In this document: piece by piece, positions 34,770 through 43,204 of the stretch
How the letters are laid out: every line of letters starts with the position of its first letter
Position numbering within the stretch: position 1 is the first letter of the stretch
Assembly (NCBI GenBank): GCA_001045525.1
Contig: LDWW01000023.1
Span: 1 to 58,587, forward strand
Reading direction: 5' to 3'
Length of the DNA stretch: 58,587 bases
DNA from: Chitinispirillum alkaliphilum
Lineage (GTDB): Bacteria > Fibrobacterota > Chitinivibrionia > Chitinivibrionales > Chitinispirillaceae
The notes under the pieces: model-generated
What the model saw: only the letters and a program-made list of their open reading frames with translations
Told to the model about the DNA's origin: nothing
Database searches by the model: none
Position numbers and translations under genes: made by a program

Positions 34770-35930
34770 TCATGGAGTAATCCAGCGGGCAAGAGGTTTA
34801 ATTACCGGATTGTTTCCGGTTTCCCAAGGAACAGAATTCCCTGAAATGAAAGTGTCGACACTCAAACCCAGTGCAAGCGGAATTTTTACATCTGCAGGTA
34901 CGCCGAGCTCCTCAATTGTTCTGATAGGTATTGGATCAAAATAGGCGCTTAGATAATTGATAATAGCTAAGTTGTTGCTTCCTCCTCCCGAGATCCAAAC
35001 TGCCCCGGGATTGGTTTTCAGGGGGTATTCTCTTGTATAAAAATCAAATATTGTTTTGGCGGTCAGGGCTGTGATTGTTGCGACTCTGTCGATTGGGTCC
35101 AGTGATTTGATTTCCTCTTTTTCCAGCAGGTGTAAAAACGAATCGATTGATGAGTGCTTTGGTGCCGGTTTTTTAAACCATGGCTCTGAAGAGAGTGTTT
35201 CCAGACTCTCAGTGTTTACCACTCCTTTTTGAGAAAGATTGCCATCCCGGTCGAACCCATCGGGTGAATCAGCAGCCTGAGCACATTTATCTACCAGTAT
35301 GGTCCCGGGTCCGGAATCAGATTCTGTTATCAGTGTGGAGTTGTCATTGTCGATTATAGTTATTCGTGAGAGAAGGCCGATGTTTACAAAAACAGCCGGT
35401 CCGCTAACCTGTTTTGAAATTTTCAGAATCCCAGGAAACAGCGGAAGCACTCCCGGACCACCTGCAAGAATGTTATGTCTGATAAAATCGGTGAAAACCG
35501 GCAGGTTCAGGGAGCTTGCAACAAACTGAGCATCCCCTACGGTGAGATTCCAATTGCTTTGCTGAAGGTTTTCTCCCGTTTTGCCCTTCCAGAGTGTTAG
35601 TTTATTCAAGACTACGAAATGGGGTTTGCCGATTGCCTTTGGGGCCTGGGCAAGTGCTGCGGTTGCGCTTTCAAGAAAAAGCATGGTGGTTTTGTATTCC
35701 AGCCAGGCCAGCTCTGAAGGAGTTATCGGATCCTGTGTTTCGATTAGTTTCCCTATCAGTGTACCAACTTTTTTGGGGTAGGGAATGAATGCCTTGGAAT
35801 GAATATTCCAGGAGCCGTTCTCTGTTCCTATATATAGCGCCTGAATTCCAGATTGTATCCCGCCTGCAGAAATAATCAGAATCCGGCGATTCTTTTTCCT
35901 TTTCAGTTTTCCCTGAATGTCTGCGCTCAT
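34770..35930 (-). CDS. AnmK-family protein with degenerate catalytic motifs
   Basis: 386 residues, the length of anhydro-N-acetylmuramic acid kinase (peptidoglycan recycling, ATP-dependent). GDAQFVA, DFIRHNILAGGPG, ESDSGPGTILVDK, EPWFKKPAPKHSS and VWISGGGSNN align with AnmK. But the N-terminal P-loop-like signature MSGTSxDGxD appears as ISAGGIQSGIQ (no Asp), HGQT is LNKLT, and the DFRxxD region ends in Asn (DFIRHN). The recognisable fold with lost key residues suggests an altered or lost kinase activity. Flanked by a lipoprotein gene and a divergent flagellin region. Confidence 0.78.
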   Translation of the reverse strand: MSADIQGKLKRKKNRRILIISAGGIQSGIQALYIGTENGSWNIHSKAFIPYPKKVGTLIGKLIETQDPITPSELAWLEYKTTMLFLESATAALAQAPKAIGKPHFVVLNKLTLWKGKTGENLQQSNWNLTVGDAQFVASSLNLPVFTDFIRHNILAGGPGVLPLFPGILKISKQVSGPAVFVNIGLLSRITIIDNDNSTLITESDSGPGTILVDKCAQAADSPDGFDRDGNLSQKGVVNTESLETLSSEPWFKKPAPKHSSIDSFLHLLEKEEIKSLDPIDRVATITALTAKTIFDFYTREYPLKTNPGAVWISGGGSNNLAIINYLSAYFDPIPIRTIEELGVPADVKIPLALGLSVDTFISGNSVPWETGNNPVIKPLARWITP

Positions 35931-36225
35931 TATCTGTCCCCATAGGTTTGTTTCCGATTTTTAAATATAATATGGTGATAAACCTTTCTGCTGATTGTTT
36001 GAAAATGTATAGTTACTTTTTGCTCACGTATAAAGCCAAAACAACCCTGCCACACTTTGGCCTCCCCCCCCCAATCCGAATCAAGGATATTTTATTCTTG
36101 TGTTCAATCAGGAAGTTATGTGTACCAAATAAGGAACCGATTCGCATTACCCAGAAAAAAATGCTGAATTCCACACTCGGAAGGGAATGTTTACTGGGTT
36201 TCTGTTGTCAAGGCAAAAAAAGGGT

Positions 36226-36252
36226 TAAAGTTTTTCGGGCACCTGCCGATAA
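36226..36252 (+). promoter_or_regulatory. Sigma-28 (FliA-type) promoter, perfect consensus
   Basis: TAAAGTTT (36226-36233), an 11-nt spacer and GCCGATAA (36245-36252): identical to the enterobacterial FliA consensus TAAAGTTT-N11-GCCGATAA. The flagellin-like gene starts 96 nt downstream. The remainder of 35931-36225 shows only a C-rich tract near 36061. Confidence 0.9.
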
Positions 36253-36348
36253 AATAAATGGGGAAGTAATATAACCGGCACGTTTGGCAGGAAGGGGAAG
36301 CCAGCCATAACGGACAGGATGTCGGAAAACACACAAGGGAGGTGTATT

Positions 36349-37161
36349 ATGTTTGTAGACTCACTCAGTCTGGCTGTGTCCCGCATAGGTAGTCATTACA
36401 ACACATCGCGAAAAGGTTTATCGGTTTCTCTTGAGAGACTTTCTACCGGGAGGCGTTTTGAGCAGCCCCGGGATGGTATTGGCGATTTTATCCGTATACA
36501 GCGGATCAGGCAGGATCGCAGGGATTATGACGAGATTTCAAAAAATCTCTCCAGAGCTACTGCAATACTGAACGTTGCTGAAAGTGCAGGAATGGAAGTT
36601 GTAAATAATTTTCAGAGGCTCAAAGAGATAACAGAGCTTTACCATATGCGTTCAACTACCGATGAAAACAGGTCTCTTTATGAGCTTGAGTTTGACACTT
36701 TGCTGGTCAACATGAATACCATAAAGAACACTATAAGCTTTGATGGCAAGCAGCTGATTCAGCATACAGACACTGTCGCAAGGATTAACCTCGACCCTCA
36801 TAATCCCGACTCAGTTCTTGAAATCCGGTTTGATGAGAGTCAGATGTTTGACACTTCCGGGCTGTCAATAAATTCGGGGGGATCGAAAGAAACTGCCATG
36901 CAGGCTATTGAGGAGCAGATGGGAAAGGCGATGCTTTATCTTGGGCAGACAAGCGGCTTTATGAGATCGGTAAATACACAAACAGAGCTTATAGGGTCTG
37001 TGGTGGAGAACGGACATGCGTATGAGTCAACTTTGGGAAGTATAAATGAAGTGGAAGAACTAAGTAAAATGGTAACCCATGATATGCGGCAGCAAGCTTC
37101 TATCTCAATGCTCATGCACGCCAATGTGGCCCGGCAGGCTATTCTGAAACTGCTCGGTTGA
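36349..37161 (+). CDS. Flagellin-like protein (short, no variable domain)
   Basis: 270 residues from ATG 36349, with GGGAGG 7 nt upstream; a start at 36319 would add 10 residues and separate it from its ribosome site. The N-terminal coil (ISRIGSH-like VSRIGSHYNTSRKGLSVSLE, RLSTGRRFEQPRDGIGDFIR) and the C-terminal helix (ASISMLMHANVARQAILKLLG) are flagellin D0/D1. The D2/D3 domains are missing and the usual MxINxN start is MFVDSL. It may be a minor filament subunit, a cap-proximal flagellin or a flagellin-type hook-junction protein. Expressed from a perfect sigma-28 promoter. Confidence 0.85.
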   Translation: MFVDSLSLAVSRIGSHYNTSRKGLSVSLERLSTGRRFEQPRDGIGDFIRIQRIRQDRRDYDEISKNLSRATAILNVAESAGMEVVNNFQRLKEITELYHMRSTTDENRSLYELEFDTLLVNMNTIKNTISFDGKQLIQHTDTVARINLDPHNPDSVLEIRFDESQMFDTSGLSINSGGSKETAMQAIEEQMGKAMLYLGQTSGFMRSVNTQTELIGSVVENGHAYESTLGSINEVEELSKMVTHDMRQQASISMLMHANVARQAILKLLG

Positions 37162-37196
37162 AACCTGTGATTCAAACCTATCTTTCATATACTGGA

Positions 37197-37227
37197 AATC
37201 TCCGGTGTCACAAAGATACCGGAGATT
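37197..37227. terminator. Hairpin terminator between convergent flagellin-like and GH57 genes
   Basis: ATCTCCGGT (37198-37206) pairs with ACCGGAGAT (37218-37226), extended by one A-T pair, with an 11-nt loop. T-rich sequence follows on the plus side. Can serve both genes. Confidence 0.65.
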
Positions 37228-37232
37228 ATCTG

Positions 37233-38816
37233 TTATTTGGAGTACATCCTGAAATCTGCATTCGGGAAAATTGAGTCGAGGTGTTCCAGTGTCTCAACCA
37301 TATTGCTGTTTGACTGATTACTTTCAATATAATCAGCCAGAAAGTGAAATCTGCTGATATGGTCTCTTACCCTTCTGGATGCATACTGCTCTGAGGTTGA
37401 ATTGGTAATCATGAAAGGCCAGTCTGAGCTTTGTGCAAGGAGAAGCTCTCTGACACACTGGTTGAGAGCTTTGGTGATTTTGGATTCCTGAGGAACAGTG
37501 CTGTATTTTTCCGCGAGGCATTTCATTCTTCTGATACACTCATTTAAATGAGTCAGAATCCAATCTGTTTTACCATTGCACCATACCTCAAAATATCCTC
37601 TGTGTCCCCAGCTTGACATGCAGGGCATACCGTGCTGGTGAACGGGGTGTCTGTTAAGATAGCTCTGAGGCGAGAGCATAGCCATGGTTGATTGATCGAA
37701 AGCGGTTTTTCTTATAAGATAATCGAGCCACTGAGGACCTTCATACCACCAGTGACCAAAGAGCTCAGCATCAAAAGTGGCAACGATTACAGGCTCTTTG
37801 CTCATAACGGAGGAGAGCTGGTTTATCTGTGCGATTCTCTTATTCATATAGATGGCGGCATGATCTGCAGCCCGCTCTCTTGCCCTGTAAGGGTTGTAGT
37901 AGCCCTTGTGTGATCCCGGACCGGTGATTTTCCAGTATTTTATTCCCGTATCCACTCTAACGTTGTCTTCTATATAGGGAGCGATATAATCCATGTCGAG
38001 TTCATGGCCGATATCACGGTAAAACTCTCTGTATAGCGGGTCTCCGGGAAATCCTTTCTGTGCTGACCATACCTCTTCGGTGCTGTCCTGATCTCTTGCA
38101 AAGGCGGCTACGCCCGAAGGGGTGAACAGGGGTGCATATATCCCATACAGTGGTACTACATCTGCATGGTCAATTCCATGGGACTCAAGAAAAAAGTACC
38201 TGATACCTTCCTGTCTGAGTATATCCTCGATCCCGGGAATATAGGCGCACTCAGGAAGCCAGAATCCCTGTGGTCTGAAACCCAGCACCGATTCGAATGT
38301 TGATATACCTGTGCTTATCTGTACTTTTACCGCTCCGGGCTCAGACATATACAGCGGAAGAACAGCATGAGTGGCAGAAGTGGTTATAAGCTTTACTTGT
38401 GCGCTTTGATGGAGTTCAAGGAAGGCTTTTGAGAGTTTGCCGTCATAGGAATTAAAAATCTGGAGTGTTTCTGTAAAAGAATCCTTGTAAAAAGATGCAA
38501 GCCAGCTGAGATGGCCATCGTGGTGGTTTCTGTTTTGCTCTTTTTCCGCCAGCACTATGAGCTTTTCGAGGTGATGGGCATATCTTTCCTGAAGAGTGGT
38601 GTCCTCCAGCATACTGAGCAGAGTGGGTGATATTGACAAAGTAATTTCAAACGGAACCTGTTCAGATATAAGCTGCCTGAGAACTTTTATGAGGGGTATG
38701 TATGTTCCGGTGAGCGCTTCAAAAAACCACCGTTCTTCCAGAAATGAGTCGTACTCAGGGTGCCTTACATATGGCAGATGAGCATGAAGAACCAGTGAGA
38801 GATATCCTTTAACCAT
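37233..38816 (-). CDS. GH57 1,4-alpha-glucan branching enzyme-like protein
   Basis: 527 residues, the length of GH57 branching enzymes (Thermus/Thermococcus type). The N-terminal LVLHAHLPYVRHPE is the GH57 start; LPECAYIPGIEDILRQEGI carries the nucleophile region; TFDAELFGHWWYEGPQWL carries the acid/base Asp region; the C-terminal helical domain (DUF1957) follows. It creates alpha-1,6 branches in glycogen-like polymer. It overlaps the 5' DUF4912 glycosyltransferase gene by 8 nt, so the two are coupled. Confidence 0.9.
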   Translation of the reverse strand: MVKGYLSLVLHAHLPYVRHPEYDSFLEERWFFEALTGTYIPLIKVLRQLISEQVPFEITLSISPTLLSMLEDTTLQERYAHHLEKLIVLAEKEQNRNHHDGHLSWLASFYKDSFTETLQIFNSYDGKLSKAFLELHQSAQVKLITTSATHAVLPLYMSEPGAVKVQISTGISTFESVLGFRPQGFWLPECAYIPGIEDILRQEGIRYFFLESHGIDHADVVPLYGIYAPLFTPSGVAAFARDQDSTEEVWSAQKGFPGDPLYREFYRDIGHELDMDYIAPYIEDNVRVDTGIKYWKITGPGSHKGYYNPYRARERAADHAAIYMNKRIAQINQLSSVMSKEPVIVATFDAELFGHWWYEGPQWLDYLIRKTAFDQSTMAMLSPQSYLNRHPVHQHGMPCMSSWGHRGYFEVWCNGKTDWILTHLNECIRRMKCLAEKYSTVPQESKITKALNQCVRELLLAQSSDWPFMITNSTSEQYASRRVRDHISRFHFLADYIESNQSNSNMVETLEHLDSIFPNADFRMYSK

Positions 38817-40614
38817 TTTGCTTCTCCCTTTGTTTTATGGCAGCAAGAGCCCATTTGTTGATATACATCCCAGCTATACTCTCTGTTGTCCTCATCAAAC
38901 TCGAGTCATTTACTAATGATGACTGGAGAACCCTGAGCGGATTAGAAAGCATCTCCTTTATACCCCAGGTGATTGAACCATGGTTATCATAGACTAACAA
39001 GCCGTTAATCCCGTGTTTAATGTCAAAAAGTCCCGATTGATGAGTTGCAATGACCGGTTTGCCTGCGCTTAGGGCTGCGTGTGCAACACCCGGATCCTGA
39101 CAGCTCCTTGCTGGTATAATCACCAGATCTGTCACATTAAGCAGCTGGTCGAAAAGTTCAGAAGAAATATCTCCTGTAAATCGACATAGCTCACTTACCC
39201 CCGTGTGCCAGGCTCTGTGCTGGAGCTCTCCCATAATCGGTCCATCGCCGGCAAATACAAATTGTCCATGCGAAAATTCCCTGCAAACATTTGGAATAGC
39301 CTCCATCAGAAGATCTGCTCCCGATGAACAGGACATCTCTCCGGCAAAGAGAATTATGGGGTTCTGGTTTGACAAACCATACCTGCATCGTATGTAATCC
39401 CCGTGTTTGCCATTATCGGCAGAAACATTTAATGTGTCGGGGACGACAAAGACATGTTCCGGATCCTTTTTGTAATGTTGCAAAACCAAATCTTTTATAA
39501 GTTCATCGGCACATAGAATCGTATCTGCTTCTGATACAAGATTACTCTCAATTGTTTCTATGTGTTCTGACAACGCGCTTCTCTCTCCGTTTATCTGACC
39601 AGATCTCTGCAGCTCAGTTGAATGAAGAACAGCAATAAGCGGCAGTGAGGTATTTGCGGCCGCTGCCATGGCTGCAGGGGCGCTGTACCAGTCGTGGCAC
39701 TGAATGCACTCAAAAGGAGTCCGTTTGTGTTTGCGTTCAAACTCAAGAAGCAGTTTTGATGAAGTAAGGCGGACTCTCTCTGTGAGGGGCAGTGAATTAT
39801 CTCCCGAGAGATGAGATTTTTTACCTGAAAAAACCACCGGAGAAGTCCCCATGGATCTGCACTTTGAAACAACTCCCTTGATGAATTTCTCCAAAGGCTG
39901 TTCTTCATAGGTGCTATCGGACAGAGCCAATTCGTTAAGAAAAATTGCTGTGGAAATAGGGGCATCCCCGGTTTTTTTCAGCAGCAGGTTCATCTCATCG
40001 AAAACTGCTGAACATGCCACATTTTCGACGGGAAATATTCTTGTAAAAGCTTGACTTACGTATAGTCCTGAGGTTTTCATACGGGAAGACTTACGCGGGC
40101 GGTCAAAATACATCGTATTTGAACGACAGCAGTAGACGAACCTACCATCAGAAAACAGAAATCCCAGTTCAGCCATTAGATTTGATTCAAAATGGTCGAT
40201 GTTGAGATAGTAAGACCCTGAAGTGGAATTGATCTCGATATCGAATTGTCTGTTTGCATTAAAGCCATTAAATTGAACATTCGTTACATCGTACACCCTT
40301 ATTATAAGTTTTGTCTGTTCGCTGAAGGAGTCTTTGTGGGTAGTTTTTATGTTCTGAACAGTTGAATCGTTAATATGCCATTGTAAAAATCCCAGATGCG
40401 GATAGACTGCAAGTAACGCCATGCCCTCCTGATTTAGTTCTGCAGGAAACCGTTTGCCCACTTTCCAGCAAATCTGCCTTAATGACTCCTGATCGGGAAG
40501 ATGGTGCGACTCTTTTTTTCTGGGTGGTTTTTTTGTAGTACACTCTACGCTGCAGATGCCGGGACTGAGTATAGACTGTGATTTGCCGGAAACAAGAGAA
40601 GTTGACATGTCCAA
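38809..40614 (-). CDS. DUF4912 plus glycosyltransferase-B protein
   Basis: 601 residues. Residues ~75-185 form a DUF4912 domain (LLAVYPHLGFLQWHIND, KLIIRVYDVTNVQFNGFNAN, LGFLFSDGRFVYCCRSN), usually found beside GH57/glycogen genes. A GT-B/GT4-like region follows (CIQCHDWYSAPAAMA; ILFAGEMSCSSGADLLMEA; FVFAGDGPIMGEL). In active GT4 enzymes EPFGxxxLEAxAxGKP holds the EX7E pair; here it is QDPGVAHAALSAGKP, with both Glu missing. Coupled to the GH57 gene and 122 nt from a second, intact glycosyltransferase. Probably glycogen synthesis or a regulator of it. Confidence 0.8.
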   Translation of the reverse strand: MDMSTSLVSGKSQSILSPGICSVECTTKKPPRKKESHHLPDQESLRQICWKVGKRFPAELNQEGMALLAVYPHLGFLQWHINDSTVQNIKTTHKDSFSEQTKLIIRVYDVTNVQFNGFNANRQFDIEINSTSGSYYLNIDHFESNLMAELGFLFSDGRFVYCCRSNTMYFDRPRKSSRMKTSGLYVSQAFTRIFPVENVACSAVFDEMNLLLKKTGDAPISTAIFLNELALSDSTYEEQPLEKFIKGVVSKCRSMGTSPVVFSGKKSHLSGDNSLPLTERVRLTSSKLLLEFERKHKRTPFECIQCHDWYSAPAAMAAAANTSLPLIAVLHSTELQRSGQINGERSALSEHIETIESNLVSEADTILCADELIKDLVLQHYKKDPEHVFVVPDTLNVSADNGKHGDYIRCRYGLSNQNPIILFAGEMSCSSGADLLMEAIPNVCREFSHGQFVFAGDGPIMGELQHRAWHTGVSELCRFTGDISSELFDQLLNVTDLVIIPARSCQDPGVAHAALSAGKPVIATHQSGLFDIKHGINGLLVYDNHGSITWGIKEMLSNPLRVLQSSLVNDSSLMRTTESIAGMYINKWALAAIKQREKQNG

Positions 40615-40736
40615 TTCTCCTTACGTTGTTTTGTGGATGTCTGTACCCGGAGCAGTAAGATCTTCTTTTTGAGAGTAAACTGTACTCTGCACCCCTGAGC
40701 GGGATGCAGAAAGTGAGATTGTATGTGTAATACACA

Positions 40737-41894
40737 TTACTTGTTGTAAACATCAAGTGTCTGATCAGCTATAAGATCCCATGAGAAAGCATTTTCAACT
40801 GCTTCTCTTCCCTTCTGACCCATCCAGCGTGCGTGCTCGAAATTGGCGAAAAGAGAACCGATTCCCCATGAGATAGACTCAGGATCCGGATACACTTTAA
40901 ACCCATTGACATCGTGCCAGACAAACTCAGTCCCATTGTGTGTGGCAATAACCGGTTTCCCGGCAGCCCATGCCTCAAGTACCACCAGTCCAAAAGGTTC
41001 ATTTCTGCTTGGCACGGACACACAATCACAGGCTCTGTAAAGGTCAATCAGTTCCCCTCTCGGGAAAGCACCGTAAAAGCGGCATGCATGCGAAACTCCA
41101 AGAGTGTTGGCCAGATTTTCAACTTCCCCCCGCATATCACCATTTCCAGAGAGTATAAATTTTGCATTGGGGTAGTAGTGCAGGATACTGGGAATCGATC
41201 TTATCAGCAGGTCTGGTCCCTTTTGGGTTGTCATTCTGCCAACAAAAAGAACGGTAGGATCCAGAGGGCCTATGCCGTATCTGGCTTTGATCTCACCCTG
41301 GTCAATCCAGCCATTGAATTCGTGGAATGAAATTCCGTTGGCCACTACATGTGTTTTACAGTCAGGGAGATTGTAAATCCATTGCACTTCATTTTTTAGC
41401 AGCTGTGAAACTGTGATAACCTGATCTGCCACATAGCTTCCATGGCGTTCGTGATCCATAATGATTGAAGAGGGACCGTCGTAGAAGTTGTTTCCGCATC
41501 GTCCGTATTCTGTTGAGTGGATGGTAAGCACTCCCTTTCTTCCCCTCCCCTGTTTAATCCAAACCATGGCATTGGAGGCCATCCAGTCATGGGCGTGTAC
41601 TATATCGAAATGAGCTCCCATGTAATCTTCAGTTGCAAACAGAGCATCAACAAAGGATCTGCACATATTGTTTATATCACAGATGAAGTCAGCGGAGCCG
41701 TTGTAGGGAGTTCTGTGATAGTGTACGCCATGAATATTGCTGTAGTGCCAGTCATCATGCCAGCGCATTCTTGTAAACACGTGAACTTCATGCCCCTTAC
41801 GTTCCAAAGCTGCTGCCAGTTCTGTAACATGAACAGCAACTCCTCCTACTGATACCGAGTGAAGTGTTTCCCAGGAGAGTAATGCGATACGCAT
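40737..41894 (-). CDS. GT4 glycosyltransferase (glycogen-synthase-like)
   Basis: 385 residues, GT-B fold. WETLHSVSVGGVAVHVTELAAAL near the N-terminus, VHAHDWMAS, VVANGISFHEF, VLFVGRMTTQKGPDLLI and the intact EX7E motif EPFGLVVLEAWAAGKP. Related proteins include archaeal/bacterial glycogen synthases and MshA-type enzymes using a nucleotide sugar. With the GH57 enzyme it suggests glycogen or alpha-glucan synthesis. First gene of the minus-strand cluster 41894-37233. Confidence 0.88.
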   Translation of the reverse strand: MRIALLSWETLHSVSVGGVAVHVTELAAALERKGHEVHVFTRMRWHDDWHYSNIHGVHYHRTPYNGSADFICDINNMCRSFVDALFATEDYMGAHFDIVHAHDWMASNAMVWIKQGRGRKGVLTIHSTEYGRCGNNFYDGPSSIIMDHERHGSYVADQVITVSQLLKNEVQWIYNLPDCKTHVVANGISFHEFNGWIDQGEIKARYGIGPLDPTVLFVGRMTTQKGPDLLIRSIPSILHYYPNAKFILSGNGDMRGEVENLANTLGVSHACRFYGAFPRGELIDLYRACDCVSVPSRNEPFGLVVLEAWAAGKPVIATHNGTEFVWHDVNGFKVYPDPESISWGIGSLFANFEHARWMGQKGREAVENAFSWDLIADQTLDVYNK

Positions 41895-41994
41895 AGGTCA
41901 AATTCCTCCGTAAAGTTTGAGTGTAAAACCCCTGTGAGGGGGATAGGTGTTATAGATATTTGTGTTTGATGATGTCTTTTTCTGAGAGCTGCTA

Positions 41995-42032
41995 TTCCCA
42001 ATATGACAATGCTCTTGTCGCACTTTTGGGAA
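41995..42032. other. Two-helix hairpin in the 345-nt gap 41895-42239
   Basis: TTCCCAA (41995-42001) pairs with TTGGGAA (42026-42032), and inside it GACAA pairs with TTGTC. It lies 101 nt upstream of the GT4 start on the minus strand and about 210 nt before the thioesterase on the plus strand. Could be part of either leader. Nothing else is recognisable in this gap. Confidence 0.4.
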
Positions 42033-42239
42033 AAACAGCAATGTGTTCTGTTCTGAGAAATACCGCAGTAGCTAAAAAACATGTTGCAGAAGGGGTCAAG
42101 TGGGCTATAGCTTAGGATTTGCGATATGAAACGAAGTGGAAGATTTGCAAAAAGCATGCCAGAGCCGCAATGGTTGAAGAACTCAGGGCTTCCTTGTATT
42201 TTTATCCTTTTAACCATTACACCTAGCGGGAAAATCATT

Positions 42240-42674
42240 ATGAGTCGCCAGCAGCATCATGAAAAACTTCAGCGCATGTATCTAAACGCAGCGGTGAATC
42301 GCCAGTATGAGCCAAAGATCTCTGTTTCCAGAGGTGAGGCTGAAGTGATCATTGAAGTCAAAGAGGATTTCTTCCACTCAGCCCACTCTGTTCATGGTTC
42401 TGTATATTTTAAGGTCCTCGATGACTCCTCGTACTTTGCTGCCAGCTCTCTTGTGACTGATTGCCATCTGGTGACAGTCAGTTATAATCTCTATTTTCTG
42501 CGGCCTGTGAAGGAGGGCTTTTTACGGGGAGTGGGCAAAGTTGTAAACAGCTCCAGAAGAGTCATTGTCGCTGAATCAGAGGTGTTTGACAGCAGAGGCA
42601 AACTTGCGGCACGGGGAAGCGGGACTTTTATGAAAAGCTCTCTGCCGCTCGATGAAAATGTAGGTTATCTGTAA
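42240..42674 (+). CDS. Hotdog-fold PaaI-like thioesterase
   Basis: 144 residues from ATG 42240; the frame is open 38 codons upstream, but that part has no hotdog similarity. The core HSVHGSVYFKVLDDSSYFAAS matches the PaaI-type central helix with G-x-Y-x-x-x-x-D, followed by VTVSYNLYFLRPVKEG and VVNSSRRVIVAESEVFDSRGKLAARGSGTFM strands. Hydrolyses acyl-CoA thioesters, probably of aromatic or medium acyl groups. It is convergent with the ACT/paaK genes, consistent with phenylacetyl-CoA metabolism (inference). Confidence 0.82.
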   Translation: MSRQQHHEKLQRMYLNAAVNRQYEPKISVSRGEAEVIIEVKEDFFHSAHSVHGSVYFKVLDDSSYFAASSLVTDCHLVTVSYNLYFLRPVKEGFLRGVGKVVNSSRRVIVAESEVFDSRGKLAARGSGTFMKSSLPLDENVGYL

Positions 42675-42756
42675 TGTTTTGGCCGTAAAAACGGAAACCC
42701 GGTGCGTTAATGCTGCCCGGGCTTCTGTTGTAAAAAAGCTGCTTCGGCATGAAATA

Positions 42757-43173
42757 TTACAGATCAGATTCCTCAAGCAGTTCCATTTTATGTTCAGAAA
42801 AAAGGCTGATCGCCTTATCCGAATCATCGCATCTGATAATTGCCTGAGCTCTGTCACCTTTTGCAAAAGCATACATGTACTCAACACTTACATTCGCATT
42901 GGACAGAACCTTGATTGCACTCATGAGTGAACCCGGCTGATTGGGAATACAGAGACAGATTACATCTGTCAGATTTACACTAAAGAGATTCTCCTTGAGA
43001 GCCTTCACTGCAACCTCTGGGTCTGAAACAATGAGTCTCAGTATTCCATATTCGGATGTTTCAGCGATGCTGAGGGCAGAAATGTTGATATTTGCACTGC
43101 TGAGGATTTCTGTCACTTCTGTCAGACGACCGGATTTATTCTCAAGGAACACTGTGAGCTGTTTGATAATCAT
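42757..43173 (-). CDS. Tandem ACT-domain protein
   Basis: 138 residues forming two ACT domains: KQLTVFLENKSGRLTEVTEILSSANINI (~4-31, split at its turn) and VICLCIPNQPGSLMSAIKVLSNANVSVEYMYAF (~71-103). The N-x-x-G-R/S-L signature binds small ligands, mostly amino acids. It lies 31 nt after the phenylacetate-CoA ligase gene in the same direction, an arrangement frequent in anaerobes, where it is thought to regulate that enzyme. Confidence 0.9.
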   Translation of the reverse strand: MIIKQLTVFLENKSGRLTEVTEILSSANINISALSIAETSEYGILRLIVSDPEVAVKALKENLFSVNLTDVICLCIPNQPGSLMSAIKVLSNANVSVEYMYAFAKGDRAQAIIRCDDSDKAISLFSEHKMELLEESDL

Positions 43174-43204
43174 AAGGTAAAACTCCTTTTGTATTTTTCA
43201 GTTC

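Noticed and set aside
35948-36274. Plus-strand open frame of 108 codons
   Set aside because: It has no ribosome site or domain, and it covers a perfect sigma-28 promoter.
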